Source: Pelomonas sp. Root405 (GTDB taxonomy: Bacteria > Pseudomonadota > Gammaproteobacteria > Burkholderiales > Burkholderiaceae_C). Taken from it: a stretch of DNA of 64,000 nt. The first letter of the stretch is position 1. The number at the start of each line of letters is the position of its first letter. Under the pieces are notes generated by a model. It was not told the DNA's origin. It did no database searches and worked only from the letters and a program-made list of their open reading frames with translations. The stretch is taken from the NCBI RefSeq assembly GCF_001425165.1, contig NZ_LMDU01000011.1, forward strand, positions 62,058 to 126,057. Direction: 5' to 3'. The translations under genes and the position numbers were made by a program. Below, piece after piece: positions 18,043 to 27,174 of this stretch.

Positions 18043-19212
18043 ATGACCCCGACCCTCGACACCCTGCTCCCCGCGGACGCCGACCGCGCCCTTTTGCTTG
18101 GCCGCGTGTGGCGCCACGATATGGGCGGCCCCGCCCTGGTGACCGTGCGCGACGGTGCGCTGGTGGACCTTTCCGCCCATGCGCCCACCATGGCCGAGCT
18201 GCTCGACCACCGTGAACTGCGGCAGCTCGCCCGCCTCGCGCCGGGCGTGACGCTGGGCCCTGTCCAAGCGGTGCTGGCCAACGAGCTGCGGGCGCGGCCC
18301 GACCCCGCGCTGCCCCGGCTGCTGGCCCCCTGCGATCTGCAGGCGGTCAAGGCCTGCGGCGTGACCTTTGCGGTCAGCCTGCTGGAGCGCGTCATCGAGG
18401 CCCAGGCCGGCGGCGACGCGGCGCGCGCCCGCGCGCTGCGCGCGCAGCTGAATGAGACGCTGGGCGGCGACCTGTCCAGCATCCGGCCCGGTTCGGCGGC
18501 GGCGCAGCGCCTGAAAGAAGACTTTGTCGCACGCGGCGCCTGGTCGCCCTATCTGGAAGTCGGCCTCGGCCCGGATGCCGAAGTCTTCACCAAGGCCCAG
18601 CCGATGTCCTCGGTCGGCTTTGGCGCGGCGGTCGGGCTGCACCCGGACTCGCAATGGAACAACCCGGAGCCCGAGGTCGTGCTGGCCGTCAACGGCCGCG
18701 CCGAGGTGGTCGGCGCGACGCTGGGCAACGACGTCAACCTGCGCGACATCGAGGGCCGCAGCGCCCTGCTGCTCGGCAAGGCCAAGGACAACAACGGCGC
18801 CTGCGCCATCGGTCCCTTCATCCGCCTGTTCGACGAACACTTCACGCTCGACACCGTGCGCGTCGCCGAGGTCAGCCTGTGCATCGAAGGCGCTGACGAC
18901 GGCTTCCTGCTGGAGGGCGTCAGCCGCATGCAGGAGATCAGCCGCGACCCGCTCGAACTGGTGGGCCATGCCTGCGGCCCGCATCACCAATACCCGGACG
19001 GCTTCATGCTCTTCCTCGGCACGATGTTCTCGCCCATCCAGGACCGCGGTGCGGCGGGCGCCGGCTTCACACACCGGCTTGGCGACCGCGTGACCATTGC
19101 CAGCCCGTCCCTCGGCACCCTCGTCAACACCGTGCAGCGCAGCGACGCGATACCACCGTGGACCTATGGCGTCGGCGCGTTGATGAAGCACCTGCGGAGC
19201 CGCGCGCGATGA
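18043..19212 (+). CDS. FAH-family 2-keto-3-deoxy-pentonate (xylonate/arabinonate) dehydratase
   Basis: This 389-aa fumarylacetoacetate hydrolase-family enzyme resembles the dehydratases that turn 2-keto-3-deoxy-D-xylonate or -arabinonate into alpha-ketoglutarate semialdehyde in the Weimberg pathway (Caulobacter XylX type). The family metal site is visible as WNNPEPEVVL (two Glu, about residues 205-214), with YLEVGLGPDAEVFTKAQPMS before it and GFMLFLGTMFSP after. The ATG at 18043 (MTPTLDTLL) sits after the operator. It overlaps the IlvD/Edd gene by four bases. No alpha-ketoglutarate semialdehyde dehydrogenase is in the window, so the last pathway step must be encoded elsewhere. The substrate stereochemistry is inferred. 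Confidence 0.85.
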   Translation: MTPTLDTLLPADADRALLLGRVWRHDMGGPALVTVRDGALVDLSAHAPTMAELLDHRELRQLARLAPGVTLGPVQAVLANELRARPDPALPRLLAPCDLQAVKACGVTFAVSLLERVIEAQAGGDAARARALRAQLNETLGGDLSSIRPGSAAAQRLKEDFVARGAWSPYLEVGLGPDAEVFTKAQPMSSVGFGAAVGLHPDSQWNNPEPEVVLAVNGRAEVVGATLGNDVNLRDIEGRSALLLGKAKDNNGACAIGPFIRLFDEHFTLDTVRVAEVSLCIEGADDGFLLEGVSRMQEISRDPLELVGHACGPHHQYPDGFMLFLGTMFSPIQDRGAAGAGFTHRLGDRVTIASPSLGTLVNTVQRSDAIPPWTYGVGALMKHLRSRAR

Positions 19213-20960
19213 AGCGCCTGCGTTCACAGGACTGGTTCGACAACCCGGACCATGTCGACATGACGGCGCTCTATCTGGAGCGCTTCATGAACTATGGCCT
19301 CACCGCGCAGGAGCTGCGCTCGGGCCGGCCCATCATCGGCATCGCGCAGAGCGGCAGCGACCTGAGCCCCTGCAACCGCATCCATCTTGAGCTGGCCCGG
19401 CGTGTGCGCGACGGCATCCGCGACGCCGGTGGCATCGCGATGGAGTTCCCGCTGCATCCCATCTTCGAGAACTGCCGCCGCCCGACTGCGGCGCTGGACC
19501 GCAACCTGGCCTACCTGGGCCTTGTCGAGATCCTGCACGGCTACCCGCTCGATGCCGTGGTGCTGACGACCGGCTGCGACAAGACGACGCCGGCCCAGGT
19601 GATGGCGGCATCCACCGTCGACATCCCGGCCATCGTGCTGTCCGGCGGGCCGATGCTGGACGGCTGGTTCGAGGGCCAGCTCGTCGGCTCGGGCGCCGCC
19701 ATCTGGGCCGGCCGGCGGCGCCTGGCGGCCGGCGAGATCGACGAGCAGACCTTCATCGACATCGCCGCCGCATCGGCGCCGTCCGCCGGTCACTGCAACA
19801 CCATGGGCACGGCCTCGACGATGAATGCGCTGGCCGAGGCGCTCGGCCTGTCGCTGACCGGCTGCTCCGCCATCCCCGCGCCCTACCGCGAGCGCGGGCA
19901 GATGGCTTACGAGACCGGCAAACGCATCGTCGACATGGCGCGCGAGGACCTGCGGCCATCGCACATCCTGAGCCGCGAGGCCTTCCTCGACGCCATCGTC
20001 GTCAACGCGGCCATCGGCGGCTCGACCAATGCCCAGCCGCACCTGATGGCGATGGCCCGGCATGCCGGCGTGGCGCTGACGGCGGCGGACTGGGCCGAGG
20101 TCGGCCAGCGCGTGCCGCTGCTGCTGAACATGCAGCCGGCCGGGCAATTCCTCGGCGAGCGTTTCCACCGCGCCGGCGGCGTGCCGGCCGTCATGTGGGA
20201 GCTGCAGCGCGCCGGCCTGCTGCGCACCGCGCGGCCGACGGTGACGGGGCGGACCATGACCGACAACCTCCAGGGTCGCCAGACGCAGGACCGAGAAATC
20301 GTCTTCACCGTCGATGCGCCGCTGAAGCCCGAGGCCGGCTTTGTCGTGCTGAGCGGCAACCTGTTCGACTTCGCCATCCTGAAGGCCAGCGTCATCTCGC
20401 CGGCCTTTCGCGAGCGCTACTTGAAGGACGGCGCCTTCGAGGCGCGCGCCATCGTCTTCGACGGCGCGGACGACTATCACGCCCGCATCAACGACCCGGC
20501 CCTCAACATCGACGAAGGCTGCATCCTCGTCATGCGCGGCGCCGGCCCGGTGGGCTGGCCCGGCTCGGCCGAGGTGGTCAACATGCAGCCACCCGACGCG
20601 CTGATCCGCCGCGGCGTCATGAGCCTGCCGACGCTGGGCGACGGCCGCCAGTCGGGCACGTCGGACAGCCCGTCCATCGTGCACGCCTCGCCCGAAAGCG
20701 CGGTGGGCGGCGGCCTGGCCTGGCTGCGCACGGGCGATGTCATCCGCATCGACCTTGGCGCCGGGCGCTGCGATGTGCTGCTCAGCGACGAGGCGCTGGC
20801 CGGCCGCCGCGCCGAGTCACCGCCCGCCGTGCCGGCCAGCCAGACACCGTGGCAGGCCATCTACCGCTCGACGGTCGGCCAGTTGTCCACCGGCGCCTGC
20901 CTGGAACTCGCCGTGCCGTATCGCGGTCTCGTGGACACGCCACCCCGTCACAACCATTAG
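19209..20960 (+). CDS. IlvD/Edd-family sugar-acid dehydratase (probable xylonate dehydratase)
   Basis: This 583-aa dehydratase belongs to the IlvD/Edd superfamily that removes water from sugar acids using an iron-sulfur cluster and Mg2+. Cluster-type cysteines appear in SDLSPCN (Cys55), TTGCDKTTP (Cys123) and AGHCNTMGTAS (Cys196). The end is the long C-terminal domain of pentonate dehydratases. The start overlaps the FAH-family gene, so the pair should act in sequence: pentonate to 2-keto-3-deoxypentonate, then to the semialdehyde. Xylonate is my best guess for substrate; gluconate or arabinonate cannot be excluded. Confidence 0.88.
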   Translation: MKRLRSQDWFDNPDHVDMTALYLERFMNYGLTAQELRSGRPIIGIAQSGSDLSPCNRIHLELARRVRDGIRDAGGIAMEFPLHPIFENCRRPTAALDRNLAYLGLVEILHGYPLDAVVLTTGCDKTTPAQVMAASTVDIPAIVLSGGPMLDGWFEGQLVGSGAAIWAGRRRLAAGEIDEQTFIDIAAASAPSAGHCNTMGTASTMNALAEALGLSLTGCSAIPAPYRERGQMAYETGKRIVDMAREDLRPSHILSREAFLDAIVVNAAIGGSTNAQPHLMAMARHAGVALTAADWAEVGQRVPLLLNMQPAGQFLGERFHRAGGVPAVMWELQRAGLLRTARPTVTGRTMTDNLQGRQTQDREIVFTVDAPLKPEAGFVVLSGNLFDFAILKASVISPAFRERYLKDGAFEARAIVFDGADDYHARINDPALNIDEGCILVMRGAGPVGWPGSAEVVNMQPPDALIRRGVMSLPTLGDGRQSGTSDSPSIVHASPESAVGGGLAWLRTGDVIRIDLGAGRCDVLLSDEALAGRRAESPPAVPASQTPWQAIYRSTVGQLSTGACLELAVPYRGLVDTPPRHNH

Positions 20961-20974
20961 CCAGCCGATCTCGT

Positions 20975-20994
20975 CGAGCGCCCGAACGCGCTCG
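20975..20994 (+). terminator. Hairpin after the sugar-acid gene pair
   Basis: CGAGCGC and GCGCTCG form a perfect 7-bp stem with a six-base loop, 15 bases past the IlvD/Edd stop. No T-run follows, so it may be a weak or rho-assisted terminator. Confidence 0.35.
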
Positions 20995-21076
20995 TCGCCA
21001 CCGGGCAGGTTTCGTCGCACGCCACTGACGCTGGCCGCCATAACTCCTAGATTTCACGGCTTTCAACGCACGTGGA

Positions 21077-21826
21077 ATGCTCATGAACAAGATGCATGGC
21101 GACAGGTCGCGACGGTTCATGCTCGGCATGCTGGCTCTCGCCGCGGCAGTACCGCCGCCGGCGCTGGCAGCGGCCCGCAACGAGGTCTTCGTCATCTCGA
21201 CGCTGTACGCCCGGCACAAGCACGTCCCGGCCTATGACCTTGCCGCGTTGCGGCGCGTGATCGACGGCGTCAAGCCCGATGTACTCGTGCTGGATGTGAC
21301 GCCGACCGAGCTGCGCACCCGCAAGGTCTGGCCCGGCAAGGTGGAGTACATCGACGTCATCTTTCCCTACCTCGACGCCACCGGCATCCTCGCCTACGCA
21401 TCCGAGCCGGACGAGGCACTGTTCAAGCAGCTCACCGGGTCGGTGGGCCAGACCTACAAGGACTTCAACGAACGAAACCCGGCGGGCGCCAAGGCGCTGG
21501 AGACCCTGAAGCAGTCCATTTACCAGGCCCTCGCCACGCAGTGGACGTCAGCGGCGGACGTGAACAGCGAGAAGACCGACCGCCTCGTGGCCGCGCTGCG
21601 CGAGATCGAGGAAGGCCTGGTCGGCGAGAACGTCACGCGCGTGCAGCAGCAGTGGGACGAGCACCACGCACAGCGGCTGCGCGAGGCGGTGCGCGCCCAC
21701 CCGGGCAAGCGCGTGCTGATGCTGGTGGGCATAGAAAGCCGCTACCGCGTGCTGCAGCAGCTCAAGGCGGCAGGCGCCATCGAGCCCGTGGAATCGGAGG
21801 CGTGGCTTCGGCGGGTGGGCCTGTGA
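21077..21826 (+). CDS. Secreted protein of unknown function
   Basis: This 249-aa protein has an Arg-containing signal peptide (DRSRRFMLGMLALAAAV, cleavage near AALAA) and a mature domain beginning EVFVISTLYARHKHVPAYDL. The alternation of a start strand, KPDVLVLDVTPTEL and a late GKRVLMLVGIESRYRVLQQL segment faintly recalls TraB/DUF5694-type proteins; I would not name a function from it. Starts at 21077, 21083 or 21092 are all possible, and the last puts the twin-Arg-like pair closest to the N terminus. It lies on the plus strand between the sugar-acid genes and the convergent lactonase gene. Confidence 0.6.
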   Translation: MLMNKMHGDRSRRFMLGMLALAAAVPPPALAAARNEVFVISTLYARHKHVPAYDLAALRRVIDGVKPDVLVLDVTPTELRTRKVWPGKVEYIDVIFPYLDATGILAYASEPDEALFKQLTGSVGQTYKDFNERNPAGAKALETLKQSIYQALATQWTSAADVNSEKTDRLVAALREIEEGLVGENVTRVQQQWDEHHAQRLREAVRAHPGKRVLMLVGIESRYRVLQQLKAAGAIEPVESEAWLRRVGL

Positions 21827-21833
21827 TGGCGCG

Positions 21834-22796
21834 TCAGGCGACCGCGCCGCGCGTGTTCACGTACAGCGCATACAGCGAATGCGTGCTCGCCATGAAAAGC
21901 CGGTTGCCCTTGGCGCCGCCAAAGCACAGGTTGGCGCAGCGCTCGGGCAGGTGGATGTGCGCCAGCGCCTTGCCCGTGGCGTCGTAGACCTTCACGCCAT
22001 CGAGCCGCGCGGCATCGGCCTGCATGCTGCCGTCACTGCCGAAACCGCACCAGAGGTTGCCCTGCACGTCGATGGCCATGCCGTCGAAGGCGCCCGGGCC
22101 GCCGGCGTCGATGAAGAGGCGCTTGTTGCCCAGCGACGCGCCGTCCACGTCATAGGCCCAGATGCAGCGATGCGGCTTGGCGCGGCTCTCGATGACGTAG
22201 AGGGTCTTGCCATCGGGGCTGAAGGCCAGGCCATTGGGGCCGTTCAGGTCGTCGAGCTGCAGGCGCAGTTCGCCCGTCGCGCCGTCGATGCGGTAGACGC
22301 CCTGGGCCAGCTCGGGCTCGGCCTTCTCGCCCTCGAAGTCGCTCAGGATCCCGAACAGCGGGTCCGTGAACCAGAGGCTGCCATCGGCATGGCAGGTGAT
22401 GTCGTTGGGCGAGTTCAGCCGCTTGCCCGCATAACGGTCCGCCAGCACGGTGACGCGGCCGTCGTACTCGGTGCGCGTGATGCGGCGCGTCAGGTGCTCG
22501 CAGCTGACCAGGCGGCCTTGCCGGTCGCGCACATGACCGTTGGCGTTGTTGCTCGGGTTGCGGAACTCGCTGACGGCGCCGGTCGTTTCGTCCCAGCGCA
22601 GGATGCGGTTGTTCGGGATGTCGGAAATCAGCAGGTAGCGGCCGTCGCCGAACCACACCGGCCCCTCGGCCCAGGCCAGGCCGGTGGCAAGCTGCTCGAC
22701 ACCGGCAGGAAAGAGGCGCAGCGGCAGAAAGGCCTCGTCCAGCACCTCGATGGCCGGGTCGGGCCGGCGCGGGTTGGGGGCGAAAGCGATCTTCAT
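21834..22796 (-). CDS. SMP-30/gluconolactonase-family lactonase
   Basis: This 320-aa six-bladed beta-propeller has the SMP-30/LRE pattern: LAWAEGPVWFGDGRYLLISD with the metal-binding Glu, NSPNDITCHADGSLWFTDP with Asn/Asp metal ligands, then NGPNGLAFSPDGKTLYVIES and FDGMAIDVQGNLWCG. It would hydrolyse a sugar-acid lactone. The ATG at 22796 overlaps the stop of the uronate dehydrogenase-like gene by four bases, so the natural reading is dehydrogenase making a lactone and this enzyme opening it (glucarolactone). Xylonolactone is another possible substrate. Confidence 0.88.
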   Translation of the reverse strand: MKIAFAPNPRRPDPAIEVLDEAFLPLRLFPAGVEQLATGLAWAEGPVWFGDGRYLLISDIPNNRILRWDETTGAVSEFRNPSNNANGHVRDRQGRLVSCEHLTRRITRTEYDGRVTVLADRYAGKRLNSPNDITCHADGSLWFTDPLFGILSDFEGEKAEPELAQGVYRIDGATGELRLQLDDLNGPNGLAFSPDGKTLYVIESRAKPHRCIWAYDVDGASLGNKRLFIDAGGPGAFDGMAIDVQGNLWCGFGSDGSMQADAARLDGVKVYDATGKALAHIHLPERCANLCFGGAKGNRLFMASTHSLYALYVNTRGAVA

Positions 22797-23662
22797 TCCT
22801 GGGGCGCCTTCTCGAACGGGCCGAGGATGACGAAGCCGCCGCCCTGGCAGCGCACCTCGGGGCGGCTGGGGTCCACATGGGGCTGGGCCGCCTCGACCTC
22901 GGCGCGCCAGGGTTCGGAGCTGTCCTCGGGCTTGAAGCCGATGTGGTTGGACTTGCTGTTGTCCCACCAGGTCGATCGGTTGTCGCTCATGCCGTAGAGG
23001 ACGCTGTGGCCGACGACCGGCGCGCTGAGCGCAGCGACGATGAGGCGCTCCAGGTCATCGAAGCTCAGCCAGCTTGACAGCATGCGGCGGTCGGTCGGCA
23101 CCGGCCAGCTGGAGCCGATGCGCAGGGAGACCGTCTCCAGGCCGTAGCGGTCGAAGTAGAACTGCGCCAGGTTCTCGCCAAAGGCCTTGGACAGGCCGTA
23201 GTAGCTGTCCGGGCGCGGCGCCGCCTGCGGTGTGATCGTCTCGCCCTGGCTGTAGAAGCCGGTCACGTGGTTGGAGCTGGCGAAGACGATGCGCTTGACG
23301 GCGCGCTGGCGCGCTGCCTCGTAGACGTTGTAGGCGCCCACGATGTTGGCCGGCAGCACGACGTCGAAGGGCTTCTCGATGGACACGCCGCCGAAGTGCA
23401 GCACGGCGTCCACGTTCTTCAACAGCGACTGCATGGCGGCCAGGTCTTCGAGCGGCGCCTGCACGACCTCCTCGCCCTCGCCGGCGGGGTCCATGGCCGC
23501 GAGGTCTGACAGACGCAGCACGTCGCAGTAGTGCTTCATGCGCGGCCGCAGCACGCGGCCCAGGTTGCCGGCGGCGCCGGTCAGCAGCAGGCGCTTGAAG
23601 CGCGGGGCGGAGAGTGGGGTCATGCAAAAGCGGCCCGCACGGGGCCCGGAGTCGGGCGTCAT
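22793..23662 (-). CDS. NAD-dependent uronate dehydrogenase-like SDR
   Basis: This extended SDR has LTGAAGNLG (NAD site), VLHFGGVSIEKPF, ASSNHVTGFYSQGE with the catalytic Ser, and YYGLSK with the catalytic Tyr/Lys. The NHVTGFY and SSWLSFDDL patterns are those of uronate dehydrogenases, which oxidise glucuronate or galacturonate to aldarolactone. It would process glucuronate released by the alpha-glucuronidase at the head of the same gene run. The upstream ATG at 23662 overlaps the LacI stop (ATGA) and so suggests coupling; MTPLSAPRFKR from 23623 fits the family start better. The downstream lactonase overlaps it. Confidence 0.85.
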   Translation of the reverse strand: MTPDSGPRAGRFCMTPLSAPRFKRLLLTGAAGNLGRVLRPRMKHYCDVLRLSDLAAMDPAGEGEEVVQAPLEDLAAMQSLLKNVDAVLHFGGVSIEKPFDVVLPANIVGAYNVYEAARQRAVKRIVFASSNHVTGFYSQGETITPQAAPRPDSYYGLSKAFGENLAQFYFDRYGLETVSLRIGSSWPVPTDRRMLSSWLSFDDLERLIVAALSAPVVGHSVLYGMSDNRSTWWDNSKSNHIGFKPEDSSEPWRAEVEAAQPHVDPSRPEVRCQGGGFVILGPFEKAPQE

Positions 23663-24738
23663 GCCTTGCGCAGAGGGGGACGCAGGCGCGGTGCGGCGTC
23701 GGACTGGCGGCGCACCAGCTCGAAGGCCATCAGCTCATGCTCGCAGGGCAGCGGCTCGCCGCTGCGGCGCGCGCGGATGTGGCGCACCAGCAGGTCGACG
23801 GCGGCGCCGGCCATTTCCATGATGGGCTGGCGCACCGTGGTCAGCTCGGGCCAGATGGTGGTGGCCAGTGGCGCATCGTCGAAACCGACGACGGTCAGGT
23901 CACTGGGCACGTCCAGGCCCATGCGGTGGGCGATGGCAACGGTGGCCGCGGCCATGTCGTCGTTGCTGGCGAAGATGGCCGTCGGCCGCTGCTCCTGCGA
24001 CAGCAGGAACTCGGCCGCATCCAGGCCCGAGCGGTAGGTGAACATGCCCTGGGCGACGACCTCTTCCTCGGCGATGTTCAACCCCGCGTCGGTCATCGCG
24101 GCATGAAAGCCCGCCAGCCGGCGCGAGCTGCTGCTCTGGTAAGGGTCGCCGATGATGAAGCCCAGCCGGTGGTGGCCCAGGTTCAGCAGGTGCCGCGTCA
24201 TCTCGTAGGCGGCCTGGTAGTCGTCGATGCCGACGGCGCAGACATCGGCGGGCGGCTGGCCCGCGGAGACGACGACGGCCGGCGTGTCGGTCTCGGCCAC
24301 CAGCTTCAGCAGCGGCTGAGAGTCGCAGAAGGGCGGCGGCAGGATCAGGCCGTCGATGCCGTTGGCGATCATCTCGGAGACTGGCTTTTCCTCGCCGTCA
24401 CGCGCCGCTTCGCAGCGCTGCACGACCAGCTGCACATGGCGCAGCGTGGCCTTGTTGAGCAGGCCGATGAGGAACTCGTTGAGGTAGCCGGCCGTCGGGT
24501 CGATGTAGAGCATGCCGATGCGGATGGGCTCCGACCCGGCCAGATGACGCGCTGCCTGGTTGGGCAGGTAGTTCAGCTCGGCGACGGCGGCCTGCACCTT
24601 CTCGCGCGTGCCGGGGCGCACGTTCTGCTCGCCATTGATGACCCGCGACACCGTCATCGGCGACACCCCTGCGAGCTGGGCGACATCGGCGATGGTGGCG
24701 ACCTTGGGACTGCGCCCGGAGCGAGCGGTTGGCTTCAA
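23659..24738 (-). CDS. LacI-family regulator, likely controller of the xylan regulon
   Basis: This 359-aa LacI-family repressor has an N-terminal helix-turn-helix TIADVAQLAGVSPMTVSRVI (about residues 16-35) followed by the hinge NQAARHLAGS, then a periplasmic-binding-protein core (IGMLYIDPTAGYLNEFL, then ASNDDMAAATV and GFDDAPLATTIWPELTTV). There is no usable ATG before the helix-turn-helix. A TTG at 24738 with AAGGA just upstream is the best start. It lies between the GH67 gene and the uronate dehydrogenase gene, and an operator of the shared type is 27 bases upstream, so it probably represses itself and the xylan genes. The effector is likely a xylo- or aldobiouronic sugar, which is inference. 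Confidence 0.9.
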   Translation of the reverse strand: MKPTARSGRSPKVATIADVAQLAGVSPMTVSRVINGEQNVRPGTREKVQAAVAELNYLPNQAARHLAGSEPIRIGMLYIDPTAGYLNEFLIGLLNKATLRHVQLVVQRCEAARDGEEKPVSEMIANGIDGLILPPPFCDSQPLLKLVAETDTPAVVVSAGQPPADVCAVGIDDYQAAYEMTRHLLNLGHHRLGFIIGDPYQSSSSRRLAGFHAAMTDAGLNIAEEEVVAQGMFTYRSGLDAAEFLLSQEQRPTAIFASNDDMAAATVAIAHRMGLDVPSDLTVVGFDDAPLATTIWPELTTVRQPIMEMAGAAVDLLVRHIRARRSGEPLPCEHELMAFELVRRQSDAAPRLRPPLRKA

Positions 24739-24764
24739 AGGGGTCCTTCGAACGAGGGTGGGGT

Positions 24765-24778
24765 TGTTTGCGCAATCA
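24765..24778 (-). promoter_or_regulatory. Operator in front of the LacI-family gene (autoregulation)
   Basis: TGTTTGCGCAATCA (minus strand TGATTGCGCAAACA) is a near-perfect palindrome, with six of seven half-site positions paired. It lies in the 58-base gap between the GH67 stop and the TTG start of the regulator. It matches the shared box at 11 of 14 positions in the minus orientation. Confidence 0.65.
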
Positions 24779-24796
24779 TATTTGGGCTCTGCAGTC

Positions 24797-26917
24797 TCAG
24801 CCGCCGCGGCCGGGCGCAAAGTTGAATTGCAGCGCTTTGTACTCCTCGAGCGAGCGCTCCGGCGGCCGCGTGCCGGCCGGCAATGGCAGACCCGAGACCG
24901 ACTGGAAGTAGGCGATGCAGGCATCGCGCCACCAACGCGCTTCGGCCTCCTGCACGGCCAGGTAGGCGGCGACTTCGGCATGCCGCTTCGGGTCGATGTC
25001 GGCCTGCAGCGCAGCCCAGCGCTGGCGCAGGTCACCCACCGTTGTCACGCCGCGGTCGTACCGCGACACCAGCTCGGCCCACAGCGTGCGGCCCGAAGCC
25101 ATGCGGTGTTCCCAGGGCAGACGGTGGAACCACAGCAGAAGGTTCTCGGGCGTCGTCGCCGGGTTGGCAAAGCGCTGCGCCAGCTCGGGCGCGTACTGGG
25201 CCACCGCATTGCTGCCGCGCGGCGAGCGGTCGAAGCCGATGCCGTCACGCGCAGCGCGGTGGAAATAGACCGGGTTCCAGTCGGCGCGCTCCAGGTTGTC
25301 CACCCAGGGCGCGGGGCCGTGGTGGTGGCCGGTGCCCATCAGGTGGTGCAGGCCGAGCGGCGTCATGTAGTCGACCACCGCCTCGCGCGAGGCCAGCATC
25401 ATGGCCACGATGGCGTCGACGGCGTGCGGCCTCGTCGTGAAGGTCTGCTGCACCCACTCGCGCGCCACGGCGCCCGCGGCGAGATCCTGGTCCCAGGCCA
25501 GGCGCCCGAAGGCATACCAATTCGCCTGGTCGAAGTGCGAGCCGCTCCAGTTGCGGTCCGTGCCGATGTTGGCCACGCCGGCCATCGCGGTCACCTGGGC
25601 GGCCACCGTCGCGCCCTGTGGCTTGACGCGGGTGTCGGCCTTCAGCACCTCCTCGAACAGTGGCCCCATGTAGACGAGGTGCGTCGAGAAGCCGAGGTAT
25701 TCCTTGGTGATCTGCAGTTCCAGCGCCAGCGGCGTGGCGGGCATGGCGCCGAACAACGGATGGAAAGGCTCGCGCGGCTGGAAGTCGATGGCGCCGTTCT
25801 TGACCTGCACGATGACGTTGGGCGCGAACTTGCCGTCCAGCGGTTTGAACTCGGCATAGCCCTGGGCCGCGCGGTCGCTCGCGTCGGGCGAGTAGACAAA
25901 GGCGCGCCACAGCACCACGCCGCCGTGCGGCGCCAAGGCCTCGGCCAGCATGTTGGCGCCGTCCGCGTGGTTGCGGCCGTAGTCCTGCGGGCCCGGCTGG
26001 CCTTCGGAGTTGGCCTTGACGAGAAAGCCGCCGAAGTCGGGAATCGCCTTGTAGATCTCGGCCGCCTTGGCCTTCCACCAGGCGCGCACGGCCGGGTCCA
26101 GCGGGTCGGAGGTCTTCAGGCCGCCCAGTTCCGCCGGCGACGAAAAGCGCGCCGACAGATAGACGCGGATGCCATGCGGCCTGAACACGTCAGCCAGCGC
26201 GGCCGCCTTGGCCAGGAAGGGCGCGGTCAGCGAGTCGGCCTTGGCGTTGACGTTGTTCAGCACCGTGCCATTGATGCCCAGCGACGCGTTCGCGCGGGCG
26301 TAGTCGACATAGCGCGCATCGCGGATGTCGGGCAGCTTCCACCAGTCCCAGATCGACGCACCCGCGTAGCCGCGCTCCACCGTGCGATCCAGGTTGTCCC
26401 AGTGGTTGAGCAGGCGCAGGCTCAAGCGGGGCGCGGCGCGCACATCCAGCTTGGCGAGGTTGGCACCAGTCTGCGCTGCCCGCAGCCAGGCATGGCTGCC
26501 ATAAAGCAGGCCGAGGTCGGTGTTCGCCGCGATCAGCGTCACCGGCCGGCCCTGCAGCTTGACGCTGCGCAGCAGATAGCCCTCACGGCCCAGCTCGACC
26601 CAGGGCAGGGTCAGGCCGGCCGGTGCGTTGGCCGGTGTCGCCAACACCAAGGCGCCGTTCGCGGGCTTGCTTGCCGATGGCAGCGGGCGGCCGCCCAAGC
26701 CAGCCACGCCGCGCTTGAGTTCGGCAACGGCGACCTGCAGCGTCGGCGACGCCGGCTGCGCATGCACGACGCTGCGGGGCAGCGCGGCCTGGCTGGCGGC
26801 GGGCAGCGTCCGGTAGCGCAGCCAGAGTTCGTAGCCGTCTTCCACCGTCGCGCTCCAGGCGGGGTGCAGCACCGCGGCCAGCAGCGCGCCGGCGAGGGCT
26901 TGGGCCCATGTCTTCAT
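24797..26917 (-). CDS. aguA: Alpha-glucuronidase, GH67
   Basis: This 706-aa GH67 enzyme removes (4-O-methyl)glucuronic acid from the non-reducing-end xylose of short aldouronic oligosaccharides. A signal peptide (MKTWAQALAGALLAAVLHPAWSA) points to the periplasm. The GH67 catalytic region is present: KANSEGQPGPQDYGR (acid Glu), NGAIDFQPREP (Asp) and LELQITKEYLG (Glu). The ATG at 26917 has AGGAG upstream; the longer frame to 26995 lacks a signal peptide. It heads a minus-strand run GH67-LacI-uronate dehydrogenase-lactonase and is divergent from the hexuronate-type carrier, with one operator between them. Confidence 0.95.
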   Translation of the reverse strand: MKTWAQALAGALLAAVLHPAWSATVEDGYELWLRYRTLPAASQAALPRSVVHAQPASPTLQVAVAELKRGVAGLGGRPLPSASKPANGALVLATPANAPAGLTLPWVELGREGYLLRSVKLQGRPVTLIAANTDLGLLYGSHAWLRAAQTGANLAKLDVRAAPRLSLRLLNHWDNLDRTVERGYAGASIWDWWKLPDIRDARYVDYARANASLGINGTVLNNVNAKADSLTAPFLAKAAALADVFRPHGIRVYLSARFSSPAELGGLKTSDPLDPAVRAWWKAKAAEIYKAIPDFGGFLVKANSEGQPGPQDYGRNHADGANMLAEALAPHGGVVLWRAFVYSPDASDRAAQGYAEFKPLDGKFAPNVIVQVKNGAIDFQPREPFHPLFGAMPATPLALELQITKEYLGFSTHLVYMGPLFEEVLKADTRVKPQGATVAAQVTAMAGVANIGTDRNWSGSHFDQANWYAFGRLAWDQDLAAGAVAREWVQQTFTTRPHAVDAIVAMMLASREAVVDYMTPLGLHHLMGTGHHHGPAPWVDNLERADWNPVYFHRAARDGIGFDRSPRGSNAVAQYAPELAQRFANPATTPENLLLWFHRLPWEHRMASGRTLWAELVSRYDRGVTTVGDLRQRWAALQADIDPKRHAEVAAYLAVQEAEARWWRDACIAYFQSVSGLPLPAGTRPPERSLEEYKALQFNFAPGRGG

Positions 26918-27002
26918 TCGGTCTCCTGAGATGGGTCCCACGGGGTGTCGCCACCCCGGACTCGCGGGAATGTTAGAGATTTCTCGCTTGCGCAAAGCAA
27001 AA

Positions 27003-27016
27003 TGGTAGCGCTACAT
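27003..27016. promoter_or_regulatory. LacI-type operator between GH67 and the MFS carrier operon
   Basis: TGGTAGCGCTACAT, within AATGGTAGCGCTACATTT, keeps the full TGGTAGCGCTA core of the box. It sits 86 bases from the GH67 ATG and about 158 from the MFS start, in the divergent promoter region, so one site could control both xylan operons. Confidence 0.8.
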
Positions 27017-27090
27017 TTGAGCCCATAGCAAGCTTTTCCCAAGCCTTTCCCAAGAGGCGCCGCCGAGCGCCACGTCCCGGAGACCGCACA

Positions 27091-27174
27091 TTGAACGCTG
27101 ACCACGCCGCCCCGGCTCCCGCGACAACCGCCCGCGCCATTGCGCTCATGGCGGCTTCGCTCAGGGTGGCGTGA
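27091..27174 (+). CDS. Possible 27-codon leader peptide before the MFS carrier
   Basis: A TTG codon at 27091 with GGAG eight bases upstream opens a short Ala-rich frame (MNADHAAPAPATTARAIALM...) whose TGA overlaps the carrier's ATG (GTGATG junction). This layout would couple translation of the carrier to the leader. I know no family for it; the open frame could be chance in GC-rich DNA. Confidence 0.3.
   Translation: MNADHAAPAPATTARAIALMAASLRVA

Noticed and set aside
24608-26929. A 773-codon open frame on the plus strand opposite GH67
   Set aside because: It is an antisense shadow of the well-supported GH67 gene with no recognisable domain.
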